Source: Ascoidea rubescens DSM 1968 (taxonomy: Eukaryota; Ascomycota; Saccharomycetes; Ascoideales; Ascoideaceae). From it: DNA of 64,000 nt. The stretch lies in contig NW_017962927.1 in NCBI RefSeq assembly GCF_001661345.1, positions 310,001 to 374,000 of the forward strand, in the 5' to 3' direction. Below the pieces are notes generated by a model. It was given only the letters and a program-made list of their open reading frames with translations, was not told the DNA's origin and searched no databases. How positions within the stretch are numbered: position 1 is the stretch's first letter; each line of letters opens with the position of its first letter. Positions 9,981 through 21,972 of the stretch are shown piece after piece. Both the position numbers and the translations under genes were made by a program.

Positions 9981-10594
9981 CTCATAATTTCGATATAATA
10001 ACACCTGTTATAGCACATTTACTAACTAATATTCAATTTATATTTTCATTATCTATTTTTTATTCTTTATTCTTTATTTATTTTGTTAATTCACATTTAT
10101 CTAATTAGTCCTATGAATCTTATGTCTCATGTCTTATGTCTTATGAATTTATATACCTTTATACTTATATCAATATCTATATCTATATCTATCTTTTATA
10201 TTCATATGTGTATATATTTCTTATATGGTTATCCTCTTCTATTAATTGATGGCACTTCATCGCCTTATTCTTCTCTTCTTTTATTCTCTGATTATTCGAC
10301 GTATCGTTTATTTTCCACTTGACATGAATTTTCCAAAAATTCAATTTTTCTACCCGAAATCTTATAAAAAAATAAAAACAAAAACAAACATAAAAACTAA
10401 TTAATTTATTTATTAAATTTAATTTAATTTAATTTAATCTCGTTTTTAATTGAAATATCTTGAAGAATCCTTTTATCTTAATATAATAATTCTCTATTCT
10501 ATTAGTCTGTAGATTCAATAGGAATATTGAATCTCTTTTTATAATCTTTCTTTTTTCTTTTTTTTCTCTCTTTCTCTCTTTCTTATCAACAAAA
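9981..10594. other. AT-rich intergenic region upstream of IME4
   Basis: About 0.6 kb between MPO1 and IME4 in the same orientation. It includes a TTTAA repeat near 10410-10435 and a pyrimidine-rich tract just before the IME4 ATG. I see no open frame worth calling. Confidence 0.6.
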
Positions 10595-12086
10595 ATGGCT
10601 TGTTCAAATATAAATAATGATATTAATATCAATATTAATGATAATTATTCTAATAATGTTAACAATAACGATAATGACAATGATAATGATAATGATAAAA
10701 TTAAAATTAAAAATAAAAATAACAAAAATATAGATATAGATATAGATAATCTCTTATTAAACTATTTAACCACTTTTTTAATTAACCAAAATTACTTGTT
10801 AATTGACCCAATTAATGGCGATTTAAATAACATCTATAATATCTTTAAAAAATTCATCAATAAAAATTTCACCAATACAAAGACAAAGACAAAGACAAAT
10901 CTATCCTATTTAATTTTTCTAAATCTCTTATTAACTCTAATAAAGATATCAAACAACATCTTAAATTTCAATTATTCTAATTTTTTTAATCACAATTCAA
11001 ATTTCTTATATCTTAATAATATCAACAACATTATCCCCGATAATTTCAATAACAAAATCACAAACAATGATATTAATAATAATCAGCTTCTATTACAATT
11101 CTTAATCTCCTCAAATGATTCTAATTTTCATTCAATCAAATTGACTTTCATTGATAAATTCCAATTAATGCTATTAAAAAAAAATTTATTCCAATTTCAT
11201 TCTAACAAAAACTTGTCTTCTAAAATTGATAATCCTACAAATATAATTAATAACTTTAATAATTTTAATAACACTAATAAACCAGACCCATTAGATGAAT
11301 TAATGTACTTATTAGGAGAAAAACCAAAAAAATCAATGATTCCTCAAATAATCACCTCCAATAATTCCTTGATTAATAATGGTACTAGTAATAACACCTC
11401 TAGGTCTCCAAAATCTCCGGTTTCTCCAAGCTCTTCATTACCTTCTGCTTCTTTGCTAACTGCTTCTTCTGCTCAATTCACTTCTTCTCCCTTATCTGTT
11501 GCTTCCTCAAGAAACCCCTCTTTAAATTTAAACAAAAATATCTCTATTTTTGATAATAATAATAACCATCATTCAACTTATGATTACAATACCGTTATTA
11601 TTGATAATGAAAATACACTAAACAAAATCCCTAACTTGAACATTAATTTAAATTTCGACAACGATTTAGACAATTGTAATAGAATTAATAATCACTTAAT
11701 CAATTTTGAAAATTCTTATAAACCAACTTTATCTAACCTTGAAAATTTATTAAATTATGAAACCGCAAGGCATAAATTATCCACTGAAAGATATAAATTA
11801 ACAACTATAAAAAAACCCTTTGTGGTTGTCTGTAATGATCATTCTCATTCAAATTATATTGCCTCAATTTGTACTTTCATCAACACTGATAATAAATCAA
11901 TGAACAATAATAATAATAATAATAACAATAAGAATATTGTAACTGCTTTTTCAAAATGCACAATAAACATTCCAAATAATGTTCATATTCCGGAATCAAT
12001 TAGAGCTTGTTTACTTGAAAAAATTCATTTTATCCCGATTATAAAAGCTGCAATTTCAAATAAAAATGATAAAAGACAATCTTTTC

Positions 12087-12124
<38 letters not shown>

Positions 12125-13950
12125 CTGTTTTCAAATAATTATTTAAATTCAACTTCTTTGTATAATCAAACCCAAAAAAATCAAAATTTTTTAAATACTA
12201 TTCCAAATGTTGATTTAAGTAAAATTTCAAATTGTTATGGTCAACAACAAACTGACGTCAGTTTAGGAGATTGTTCTTATCTTGACACTTGTCACAAATT
12301 GAATACTTGTAGATATTTACATTATTATAAATTATTACCAATGGAGAAATTATTTAAACAATTTGAAGATCAAAAAAGGCAAGAAAAAGAAATTAAAAAA
12401 ATTGAAAAGATTTATGATTATTATTGGGGTTTACCTATTAGTTTCTATTCAAGAGACGTATTGCCTTCTCAATGGATTAATTGTGATATTAGAAAATTTG
12501 ATTTTAATATCTTGGGAAAATTTGCTGCTGTTATTGCTGACCGTAAGTATAATAATTATACCATTATTGGTATAATTATTTCCATTCAATTCTAACTATT
12601 TTTTTTTGATGATATTAACCAATTTTGGAAATATTTTAATAGCTGCTTGGCTTATTCATATGAATGTAAGTATGTTTTGAATAAAATTAAATTCAAAACA
12701 TATTCTATTTATTTTTATTTTCTTTTTTTTTATATATTTACTAATAAGAAAATTAGTTACCATATGGGACTTGTGATGATGGGGAGTTATTAAATCTACC
12801 AATGCACATTTTGCAAGATGAAGGGATAATGCTATTATGGGTAACAGGCAGGGCTATTGAAATTGGTAGATCATCATTAGAAAGTTGGGGATATAAAAAT
12901 ATTAATGAAATTATTTGGGTTAAAACCAATCAACTAAATCGAACTATTTGTACTGGTAGAACAGGACATTGGTTGAATCATTCAAAGGAGCATTTATTAG
13001 TTGGAATTAAAGGAAATCCCAAATGGTTAAATAGAGGAATTGATACAGATGTTATCGCATCATCAACAAGAGAAACTAGCAGAAAACCAGACGAAGTAAG
13101 TTTTTATTTTAAGAAATTTTATGATATAAATCATTTAATTATTAAATTATTTTCATTTTATTATTAACTTTATTTGATTTGGTTTGATTAATTTTGAATT
13201 AATGTGATATGTCTGACATGATTGATGATAATAAATTCAGGGGAATTTTGATAAGAAATTGTGTTAATTCAATGAGATAAAACTACTGGGATCAGAAAAG
13301 AAAATAATAAAAATAAAAACAGAGAAGAAATCAAGTGTTTATATTATAAAAAGGGAAAAAAATCAAAAAAAAAAAGGCAAAAAAAGGTCCTAAAAGAAAT
13401 ATCAATAAATTTTAGAAATATTTAGAAAAAGAAAAAATAAGAACAAAAAAAGATTGATTACAATCTAAAATGGAAAATATAGGAATCTATCAAAAAAAAT
13501 TCAATCCCATTTTTTCAAAAATCAAATGAATTAAAGCAAATAAAGTTTGGATGTTAAAGTTAGATTAGCATTTTCTATAAGAGAAAGTTGAGATTTTCAT
13601 AAAATTTGATTACTAACCAACCTTAAAATCACTAAAATCATAGGTTTATGGAATTGTTGAAAGATTAGTTGGAAAGGCTAGCAGAAAACTAGAGATATTC
13701 GGGAGAGATCACAATACAAGAGAAGGATGGTTTAGTAAGTTTAACTTGATCGGGCTATAAATAAAGCCTTATTTTTTTAAAAAAAAAGACAACTGTTTAC
13801 TAACTTAATGCTCTGCCTTTATTTATTTTAGCAATTGGAAATCAATTGAATGGAAACTACATTTATGAAGAAGATGTTGCCAGAAAATACGCGTTGTACA
13901 TGAAAAAGATGTCGAATTCGCAGTCGAAATCAAGCCAGTATCGCTCATAG
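10595..13950 (+). CDS. IME4: mRNA N6-adenosine methyltransferase Ime4 (METTL3 family), five exons
   Basis: Catalytic subunit of the m6A writer that drives meiosis in yeast. Exons: 10595-12542, 12643-12665, 12757-13095, 13644-13734 and 13832-13950; the spliced product is 839 residues (S. cerevisiae Ime4 has 600). Exon 1 encodes a long Asn-rich N-terminus and a CCCH-like zinc region ([21 protein letters not shown]). The MT-A70 domain spans exons 1-5 and closely follows yeast Ime4: [72 protein letters not shown]. Splicing joins GAC-C to CT-GCT-TGG, so the catalytic motif reads DPAW (residues 649-652) rather than DPPW. All donors are GTAAGT; introns 3 and 4 contain TACTAAC. Reading frames across all four junctions agree exactly. 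Confidence 0.93.
12543..12642 (+). other. IME4 intron 1
   Basis: 100 nt, donor GTAAGT, acceptor AATAG. CTAAC at about 12592 or ATTAAC at about 12614 may serve as branch point. It splits the Pro codon of the catalytic motif. Confidence 0.85.
12666..12756 (+). other. IME4 intron 2
   Basis: 91 nt, donor GTAAGT, acceptor TTAG, branch-like TACTAATA 16 nt before the acceptor. Together with intron 1 it defines a 23-nt micro-exon encoding the catalytic loop. Confidence 0.85.
13096..13643 (+). other. IME4 intron 3
   Basis: 548 nt, donor GTAAGT, exact TACTAAC branch sequence about 30 nt before the acceptor ATAG. It is much longer than the other three introns. If retained, the frame continues only 23 codons before a stop, which would remove the end of the methyltransferase domain. 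I looked for a C/D snoRNA inside and could not find a proper C/D box pair. Confidence 0.85.
13735..13831 (+). other. IME4 intron 4
   Basis: 97 nt, donor GTAAGT, exact TACTAAC branch sequence, acceptor TTTTAG. The join restores ACA (Thr) in GWFTIGNQL, identical to yeast Ime4. Confidence 0.88.
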
Positions 13951-14429
13951 ACTATAAGCTATCATCATAGAGCTCGTTACTTTTGTTTTTTACTATCATT
14001 TGCTATACTATAATTTTTCTTACCTGCATTATTTTTTATCAAGCACAATAAACATTGCTAATTTCCTTTTGATCTGTAGGTGAAATTGTGATTTGTGTTT
14101 CCAAACCAGATTTGTGGATATTTTTCAAAAGCGGATGTTGTGGCGTGTGGCTAAGCTGTTTTGTGACTAGTTATTTTCGAAAATTGCGATAATAATTATC
14201 TCCAAAAAAACTCATCTTGTTGAAAATAATCAGCTGATTTCGTTTTCGTTGCCAAAGCTGCTTTTGACCAATCAGATCACGCACAACACCAATATTCCAA
14301 TAACAGCTTTCTCACTTGATTCTTGTTAATAAAGCTATTTCCAGCTCATATTTGTCTCCATCTTTCAGCTTTCTATCCATCAAAGGTAGAGGAACCAAGA
14401 ACCATAACAACTTATCCACTGCACCAAAA
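13951..14429. other. IME4-COX13 intergenic region
   Basis: About 0.48 kb between same-strand genes. It holds the IME4 3' end and the COX13 promoter with a CCAAT box (14268-14272). An open frame continues upstream of the COX13 ATG to a TTG at 14316, but nothing supports it as coding. Confidence 0.6.
14268..14272 (+). promoter_or_regulatory. CCAAT box (Hap2/3/4/5-type) of COX13
   Basis: GACCAATCAG places a CCAAT core 158 bp upstream of the COX13 ATG. Respiratory-chain genes in yeasts are commonly activated through the Hap complex at such sites. The role is inferred from motif and target. Confidence 0.5.
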
Positions 14430-14852
14430 ATGTTTTCAGTTTCCCAATCATCCAAAAAAGCTGCTGCTTCTGCTTCTCGTCAAATAGTTCGTTATAACTC
14501 CACCATACCAAAATGGGCCTACGAACAAATGCTCAAACCTGATAAAAAAATTGCCAAAGAGTTTTCTGATAGCTTGAGAGCTACTGAAGACCATGCTGGT
14601 AAGACCAGTGACTTATGGATGAAAATTACCTGGTTTGTTGCTGTCCCAGCTCTTATTGCAGCCACTGTCAACACCTATTTTGTTGAAAAAGAACATTTCC
14701 ACCACATTGCAGAAAAGGCTAAGATTCCTGATGAAGAATGGCCTCAACAATACGAATACCAAAATATAAGATCAAAACCTTTCTTCTGGGGTGATGGTGA
14801 CAAAACATTTTTCTGGAATGACAAAATCAACAGAAACGTTAAAAGAGAATAA
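14430..14852 (+). CDS. COX13: Cytochrome c oxidase subunit VIa (Cox13)
   Basis: Nuclear-encoded inner-membrane subunit of respiratory complex IV that modulates its activity and dimer contacts. The 140-residue precursor has a Ser/Ala/Arg-rich mitochondrial presequence (MFSVSQSSKKAAASASRQIVRYNS). One membrane segment follows near residues 68-88 (WMKITWFVAVPALIAATVNTY), then the subunit VIa C-terminal motif EWPQQYEYQNIRSKPFFWGDGDKTFFW. Length and layout match yeast Cox13 (129 residues). The frame is open upstream, but the first ATG, 14430, gives the expected presequence. Confidence 0.95.
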   Translation: MFSVSQSSKKAAASASRQIVRYNSTIPKWAYEQMLKPDKKIAKEFSDSLRATEDHAGKTSDLWMKITWFVAVPALIAATVNTYFVEKEHFHHIAEKAKIPDEEWPQQYEYQNIRSKPFFWGDGDKTFFWNDKINRNVKRE

Positions 14853-16058
14853 ATGGTTTGATCTATAGGTCTTCAAATTAGAATTCTATTAAATTTTATA
14901 TTCGTTAAATTATTCAATATTAAAAAAATTTACACACTTTACTATAACTACTATTATTGGTCCTTCACTGTTTTGATCCATCTGCTTAACCGATATTTTG
15001 TTTTATTTCACTAAACTTTTTATTAACTTAGTTTTAATTTACACTTATTATAATTTTTTTAAATGATTTTTCATCATTGTATGCCTTTCTCTTAATTTCG
15101 TCCCATATATAAATTTTTATATTTAATTTATAATTTTGAAATTAACTGAAATTAATTGAAATTATTTTATTCATTATTTCCATTCTTATTAAAGCTGAAA
15201 TGAGAAGTTGATGAAGAAATCAAAAAAGTTATTACAATTATATAATAAAATAAAATATAAAATATAAACCATAAAGTAATAAACAATTTAAATTAATTGT
15301 TGAATTTAATTAAAATTTATGATAAATGATAAAAGTAAAATAAAAACTAATGATAATATTTGAAAACATGATGACATGATAAGTGATTTAAAAAAGCAAA
15401 CTATTAAAAAAACATTAAATGAGAACAAAACAAAAAATATCAAAAAATCAAAAAAAAAATCAAAAAATTTAAAGTGAAATTAGAAAGTAGAGAAAAAAAG
15501 GGGAGAAATTTATTTATAAAAGAAATATATTTTTATAATTTTTAAGTTTATAATTTTATTTTTGTATTTTTAGTTTATTTTTTTATTGTTTTGACAGTTA
15601 ATAATTGACATTTTTTTACTATTTCAACAGATATTCAAATTAATTAATATTGTAATTTATTTTTATTCTTAATAGTTATGTTATATTTTATATTTTATTT
15701 GAAATTATAATTGTAATCTCAGATTTTCAGTTTGGTTATTATTTGTATTTCTTTCATTTAAATTGGTCCTTTAAGCTTTTGATTCCAACCGAATGATCTA
15801 AATAAATAAAGAGATTTATTATTAATAATAACAGTTTATAAAAAATATGAGACCATTAAGAAACATAAAAGAAAGAAAAATATAAAAAAGGGTGAATTAT
15901 AAAAAAATAAAAATTAGAACTAATACTTCATTTAAATTGTAATTTCAAATTATATTATGATATTGATTATAAATTTTATAAATTTTATTTTATTATATTG
16001 AATTTTATTATAATGAATTTATGTTTTGTTTTTTTTAATTTTGAGTTTTTAATGAATT
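14853..16058. other. AT-rich convergent intergenic region
   Basis: 1.2 kb between the 3' ends of COX13 and CDC55. It is very AT-rich with long A and T tracts and no coding frame. I see only the expected 3' UTR-type sequence. Confidence 0.6.
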
Positions 16059-17771
16059 TTATAATGTTGAAAATATATATAAATTATTAGTTGCAGCAAT
16101 TGCAACAGAATTTTCTCTTGGATGCCATGAATAATGTAATATACCTTTTGTGAAATCAACGGGATTTTTCTCATTGAATCTATGTTTTTTGAAACTGGGT
16201 ACTCCAACTCTTTTAGCTTTAAAAGCAGGTTTATCCGCTGTCAACACAATTTCTGGAATTTCATTTTCATCATCATCGTCATCTTCATTGTAATAACTTT
16301 CATCAAGGAAATCATTTGTCCTATTTGAAAAGTTGTTTGTATTAAGAGAGATTACATTACCATTGTTAGTATTTGAAGGGAATTTTTTATTTGGATTCGT
16401 TGGAGTCTCTGATACGACATTTGGATAAATCATGAAATTGTTATTATAAGAACCAGTTAAGATTGATTTACTGTCACCCGAGAATACACATTGGAATTTA
16501 TCGAATATTGCATCAACTTCGTAAACATCACATAATTTTTCTCTCAAGTGATTGTGGACATTGATAGTTCTTACTGGTTTATTTTCCATTCTGACATCCC
16601 AAATTTTAGCAGTCATGTAGTCTCTGCTAGCGATATATTGACCATCATTTGAGAATTTTACATCGGAGATTGAGCTTGTAATTTCAGTGAAAAAGTTGTG
16701 AGATTGAGGATTGATGTGTTCTTCAAATACTTTAGTCTTTGAATCACAAAAGGCGTTTTCTCTCATATCTGCTAACTTCACAATACCCTTTGAGGAAGAG
16801 TACATGAATATATTGCAAGAAGTTGGATGGAAAGCAGCTGAAGTCAAGACTTCTGTTAATTCTTCCATATTCACTGGTTTGATATCGATGATGTTAAAAC
16901 ATTGATTAGCAATACCTAGATTCCATAAATTGACTCTTAAATCATCGCAAGAGATAAAAGTCTCGCCATCGGAGTTGAGAGTGATGGAATTAATGTGATA
17001 AGAATGAGCATTTGCAAATATTCTTTTGGGAGAAGCAGCTATAATTTTATCTTGGATTTCTAGTTTTGGGAGGTGTAGGCTATTGAGACTAATATCGATT
17101 TTAGTTGTGTTATTGTTATTGTTGTTGATGTCGATATTTTCTTGGTTGTTATTATTCCCCGTACTATTTGTGAAATCGGTATTATTATTATTATCATCGT
17201 TATCAAGGTTTGTGTGGGAATTAAGGTTTGAGGTGTTATGAAGTTTATAATAGTTTGATATTATTGAATTGAAACCATTTGAGTTAAAAAGAGTGTGATT
17301 TAGTTTTTCGATATCATAATTTGAAAAGAGTTTATTGTAATTTTGGAAGTTTGCACCTGTCAAGTTATTTGTTGATACTACTTTAATATTTTTTTCATAA
17401 ATTTTCCATAATTTTATGGTTTTATCGTTAGTTGATAGTAAGAAGTGAGCTTGGTTAGATCTTTTGCACCATCTGATTCTGTTGATTTTTTCTTCAATTT
17501 CCAAAGATTTCAAGTAATCAAATTCAGCATCATGACTTTGAAATTCAGTATGAAATTTATATTCGCAGTTTTTTTTAGAGAAGTTTCTTTCAAATAGAAC
17601 AACTCTACCACCTCTATCACCGGTGGCTAGGTAGTCACCGGTGTGATCAAATTCAACAGCTGAGATGATATCGGCTTCAGTGATATTTTCTACTTCAGCT
17701 TTGTCACCAAAACATTGGGAGAATTTCCAAACTTGGTTCAAGTCAGTACTATCAGTTGCGGTCCTTGACAT
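16059..17771 (-). CDS. CDC55: Protein phosphatase 2A regulatory B subunit (B55/Cdc55)
   Basis: WD-repeat B subunit that directs PP2A to mitotic and stress substrates. The 570-residue protein begins [31 protein letters not shown], nearly invariant in B55 proteins. Further B55 blocks are [15 protein letters not shown], the [19 protein letters not shown] stretch, [34 protein letters not shown], and [20 protein letters not shown]. An Asn-rich insertion near residues 180-240 and an acidic one near 500-515 make it longer than S. cerevisiae Cdc55 (526). The ATG at 17771 fits family starts. Upstream is a GC-rich island with CACGTG boxes. Confidence 0.96.
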   Translation of the reverse strand: MSRTATDSTDLNQVWKFSQCFGDKAEVENITEADIISAVEFDHTGDYLATGDRGGRVVLFERNFSKKNCEYKFHTEFQSHDAEFDYLKSLEIEEKINRIRWCKRSNQAHFLLSTNDKTIKLWKIYEKNIKVVSTNNLTGANFQNYNKLFSNYDIEKLNHTLFNSNGFNSIISNYYKLHNTSNLNSHTNLDNDDNNNNTDFTNSTGNNNNQENIDINNNNNNTTKIDISLNSLHLPKLEIQDKIIAASPKRIFANAHSYHINSITLNSDGETFISCDDLRVNLWNLGIANQCFNIIDIKPVNMEELTEVLTSAAFHPTSCNIFMYSSSKGIVKLADMRENAFCDSKTKVFEEHINPQSHNFFTEITSSISDVKFSNDGQYIASRDYMTAKIWDVRMENKPVRTINVHNHLREKLCDVYEVDAIFDKFQCVFSGDSKSILTGSYNNNFMIYPNVVSETPTNPNKKFPSNTNNGNVISLNTNNFSNRTNDFLDESYYNEDDDDDENEIPEIVLTADKPAFKAKRVGVPSFKKHRFNEKNPVDFTKGILHYSWHPRENSVAIAATNNLYIFSTL

Positions 17772-18559
17772 TGTTAGGAAGAGAATAGATTGATGATAAA
17801 GGGAATAGCAGATGAGACAGAGAGAGAGGAAGAGGGAAAGAGAGGAGGAGAGAGAGGAAGATGGAATGTTAGTGAGTGAGGGAAATAAAGAGGGATTAAG
17901 GTTGTTGAGATTATCGAGAGTAATAAGAGTAACAGAATAAGGATTCTGTCAAGTAATAACAAGTGGTATTATTATTAATTAGAATTGGTATAAATTAATA
18001 ATAGGTGTGAAGATGTTAAAATTCAGTAGAGAAAGATGTGATAGAATGGAGAAATGTGATTAACTAATGGAAATCAGCTATTGGTAAGAAAGTTTTAAAA
18101 TTTAGCAAAATTAAAAAACTTTGAGCAATAACAACGCTTTAGATTGAAATTCGCTAATTGGCAGTAGTAATTGGGGGATAATAGAAATTAAATAGGCAGA
18201 TCAAGAGTGATACTATAAGATAGGACGAGAGAGACACTGAGTAAAGATGAGTGGGCGAGATTGGGTTGGTTGTTGTATCAAAAGTAGCCCTTTTTGACTT
18301 TAAAGTGGCTCCTTTTTGAATAAGAGGCAGGACAAAGATGGGAGAAGGGGAATTGGAGCAGAAGAAACAGCAGTAGCACGAAGCAGAGAACAGAACAAGG
18401 AAACAGACAAGGAAGAAGCAGTTGACTCGAGGAAGAAGCAGCAGCAGAGGCACGAAAAGAAGCAGTCGTTGAGGCAGCAGAAAACAGCGACGTTGGAGAA
18501 AACAGAAACAAATCAGAAAAACCAGCAGAAATTAGGTTTCGTTGTTCTGGCCGCGGCGG

Positions 18560-18615
18560 CACGTGCACAAGCCTACACACAGCCGTGTATATCTGGGGCC
18601 ATATGTATTCACGTG
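18560..18615. promoter_or_regulatory. Two CACGTG E-boxes in the CDC55 upstream GC island
   Basis: CACGTG occurs at 18560-18565 and 18610-18615, about 790-840 bp upstream of the CDC55 ATG. The flanking sequence is GC-rich. Cbf1- or other bHLH-type binding is inferred from the motif. Confidence 0.4.
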
Positions 18616-19689
18616 TTGTGCGCGTGAGATCAACGTGCAGTGCAGAGGCGGATACGCACAGGATTAGGTTAGCCGTGTTACATAAGCGCTGATGTAAGAC
18701 GGTTTCTTTCACACCACCGCTGCGGTTTTCGTCCATTGTTCTGGTTTTGAACCATCGTTGTGGTTTTTTTCAAACTTTAAATCGAACAATAAAAAATTAT
18801 TTCCAAGTGTCAACACAAAAACATTTCGAAATTTCCAAACAGCACTTGAGCTCATTTCAACACACTCGAAATTGCAACCTTCAGAATTACGAAAATTGTA
18901 AAAGCTATCAGAGCAACGAGATCGATTGCACATATCAGAGCCTTGCCGGTTTCCACTTAGACTGAGTTATTCATCAGACAATTTCAATTTCTCAAACACT
19001 ATCTTGAATGACCATTTAATTAATTCCAAAAACTTCACCACTCTAGTAGTTGATTTTGTCTTTAATTTTTTTTTTGCTTCGATTTCCATTTATTCAGTCA
19101 AATAATAAAAATTCTGAAATTTGGTGAAGTTGAAACATCGTTTTGTGAAATTTGTTTTTTCAGTTGTCTTCGGTTTCTTTAGTTTCTTCAGTTTCAATGG
19201 GGTTGCTTTACTTTTTTTCTTGAACCATTTTCAATTTATTAGGAATTGCGTAAATCAATTTGAATTTGTCCGGATATATTTCGATTTCTTTGAATTTCTC
19301 TGTGTTTTTTTTTACTTTTTCAGTCTTTTTGAAATTATTTGAAACTCTTTTGAGAATTTCATCTCTGTTATTTTTTCCATTTTTATCGAAATTTTTCCAT
19401 CAGAGTCAATAATAGAACAAAGAAATTTATTATTTTTCTGAAAAAATTTATTTATTTTCTTTCATTTTCAAATTATTTGTAAATTAAATAATTTTTCGTT
19501 TCTCCAATTAAAAATAATTTATATAGATCTGATGATCTTTTAAAATTTTTATTTGTTTGCACCATTATTGATGGTCGATTATTAATTGCAGCTAATATTT
19601 ATACTTGTGAGGAGAAACTTATCAATATGTTTTTCCTGAATAATATAACTCAATTTTATCCTGATGTTGTAAAGTCAACCAACAACACA

Positions 19690-19865
19690 TAACAAACAAA
19701 TACAAACCAATACAAACAAACAAATAAACAAACAAAAACCAAAAACCAAAAACCAAAAACCAAAAACCAAAAAAAAAAAACCAAAAAAAAAAATAAAAAA
19801 TCTAATCTAATACCAAGTATTTGCGATATTTANAAAAAAAAAAAACCAAAAAAAAAAAAAAAAAA
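19690..19865. repeat. A/C-rich simple sequence, including (CAAAAAC)n and poly(A)
   Basis: Tandem CAAAAAC units at about 19733-19775 are followed by near-pure A tracts with scattered CC. The single n in the window (19833) is in this tract, most likely an assembly or sequencing ambiguity. Confidence 0.85.
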
Positions 19866-20336
19866 GTATTAAAAGTGGTGTTAAAACTGAAGTTTAATCA
19901 CTTCTTTCCCAATAGTTTTCTTAATTTCAATCACGATTCTTCAACTCTTACCCATTTTTTTTTTTTGTTTTTATTATGTAAATATCGTCAGTTTTAATAC
20001 TTTAATTTGATTTGTTGACATTTTATTGACAGTTGAAAATTCGCTTTATATCCCAATAAATTGAAACAGTTAAACTGAATTAACTGTTAACTTGGTTATC
20101 TCTCATTTTTTTTCCTTCTAATTGTTATTGTTATTACTTTTATTATTATTATTATTATCATCATCTGGTTTTACGAAAATAAAAAAAAAATGAGAGATAA
20201 GAATCTTTGTATCTGATTCAAAAAATAGTCCATTAACTTTGGTTTAAATTTTGTTAAATAATAAAATATTATGGGTTGCAGAATTAAAACACACAATTTC
20301 TCAAATACCTAAATAATATTGATATGATGTTATTTC

Positions 20337-20401
20337 AATAATAATTTTGATAATAATTTTGATAATAATTTTGATAATAAATTGAACAATAACTTTGATA
20401 A
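20337..20401. repeat. Tandem 16-bp repeat (AATAATTTTGATAATA type)
   Basis: Three to four degenerate copies of ATAATTTTGATA in tandem within the AT-rich desert. No function evident. Confidence 0.7.
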
Positions 20402-21934
20402 AGATAGTGAGAAATTAAAAAACTACAAAAATACAAAACTACAAATTGAAAATTTTGCAATGATAACAACATTAATAACACTGTTGATATCATAAATACA
20501 AGTGAGTCTCATTTAAATTTGTTATCAATTAGAGTGATAACACAGCTCTTTTTCCCTTCTATTAACTTTTCGCTCACCTTCAACTTACTTATCTATAGGT
20601 TTAGTCTCACTTTTCCAATTTAAGGTTTTAACTTATAAAAATGTAATGATACATTGATACGTTTGCTTTTAAATCTGTTAATTTTACAATCACTGCCTTT
20701 AAACTTTTTAAGAAAAAATGATTGAAATTTTGCTACATAACAACATACAAAAATTTAAATATCCTGAAATATCTTTAAAAGCATTTTTGAAAATTCGTAT
20801 CAGTGAAAATAAAAATTTTTGCAACTTGCCAAAAAGGAAGTTTTGGAGTTTTTGAAGTCTTTGCAGTTTTTGGAGTCTTTGAAGTTTTTGTCAAGTTTGT
20901 TTATTATCTTTTTAAGGTCATTTTCGAGTTTTGTTTGCTCAGAGAACAAATTTAAATCTCATCACCAGGACATAGTTTCTTTATTTGATGATTATATTTA
21001 TTAATGAATTTGCAGATTAAAATTACAATAAGATGAAACCAAATAATTTATTAAAAGAATAAATTAAATAAATTTTAATTTTAATAAAAAATTGTTGAAT
21101 AAAACGAATATTTCGTTAAACAGTTGATTGATCACAACAGATCAGATCGTTTATTGTCAAAAAATGTGGTTATATTAAATTATGTCAATCAAAAAAAAAA
21201 GAATTCAACAAAGAAAACAACTCATAATCAGTTGGTTTTTTTTGCTTTTGTTTCAATAAAAAAAAGATTAGCAAACAGGTCAAGTCAATTTTTGAAAAGA
21301 ATCTTAAAAAGAATTTTAAAACGAATTTTACTTTAAATTTGAATGAAAATTTATAGTGAATTTTAATTGAAAATTTAAATGGAAATTTAATAGAAAATAT
21401 CTAAAAAGTTAACTTATTGTAACATCGTCAAATGAATGAATCAGTAAATTAGTCTGTTTTTTTTACCTTAAATTGACTCTATTTGTTTTTTTGGCTGCAT
21501 TTTTGTTTTTTTCAAATGCTTTTTTTCTTTTGTTTTAATTTGTTTACTGATTGGAGTTGAATGATTGAATCGGCAAATAAGGGAAATTTCGAGTAAACAA
21601 GTGGATTAGTAAGTGGATGAATAGGTGTTTGAATTTTTCATGAATCTTTTATGAATTTTTAATGAGTCTTTAATCGAAATTGAATTAAGATTGGAGTAAA
21701 ATTGAATTAAACTTGAATAATTGAATGAGTTTTGAATGATTAAATGAATGAATATGGTTGGGCAAATATTTAATTAATATGGAGGAAAATTGTTGGCTCA
21801 TTCCTATGAGAAAAGTCTAATCTTAAAATGATTCCATTATGAGAGAATTGATTTCTAAAATTAAAGAGAAACTTCGAAATTGTTGTGAATTTCCATTTTT
21901 CATCAAGAATTGTTCAATTAAATTGTATCAGCAG

Positions 21935-21972
21935 TGATGATAATAATAATAATATTATTATTACTATCATCA
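21935..21972. repeat. 38-bp near-perfect palindrome
   Basis: Arms 21935-21953 and 21954-21972 are reverse complements with one mismatch and no spacer. They are built of ATT/AAT triplets ending in TGATGAT and ATCATCA. Confidence 0.8.

Noticed and set aside
13096-13643. C/D snoRNA inside the long IME4 intron
   Set aside because: A C-box-like TGATGAT is present but no D box in correct order and spacing with a closing stem.
19833-19833. Undetermined base n
   Set aside because: It lies in a poly(A)/CAAAAAC tract and most likely reflects sequencing ambiguity rather than biology.
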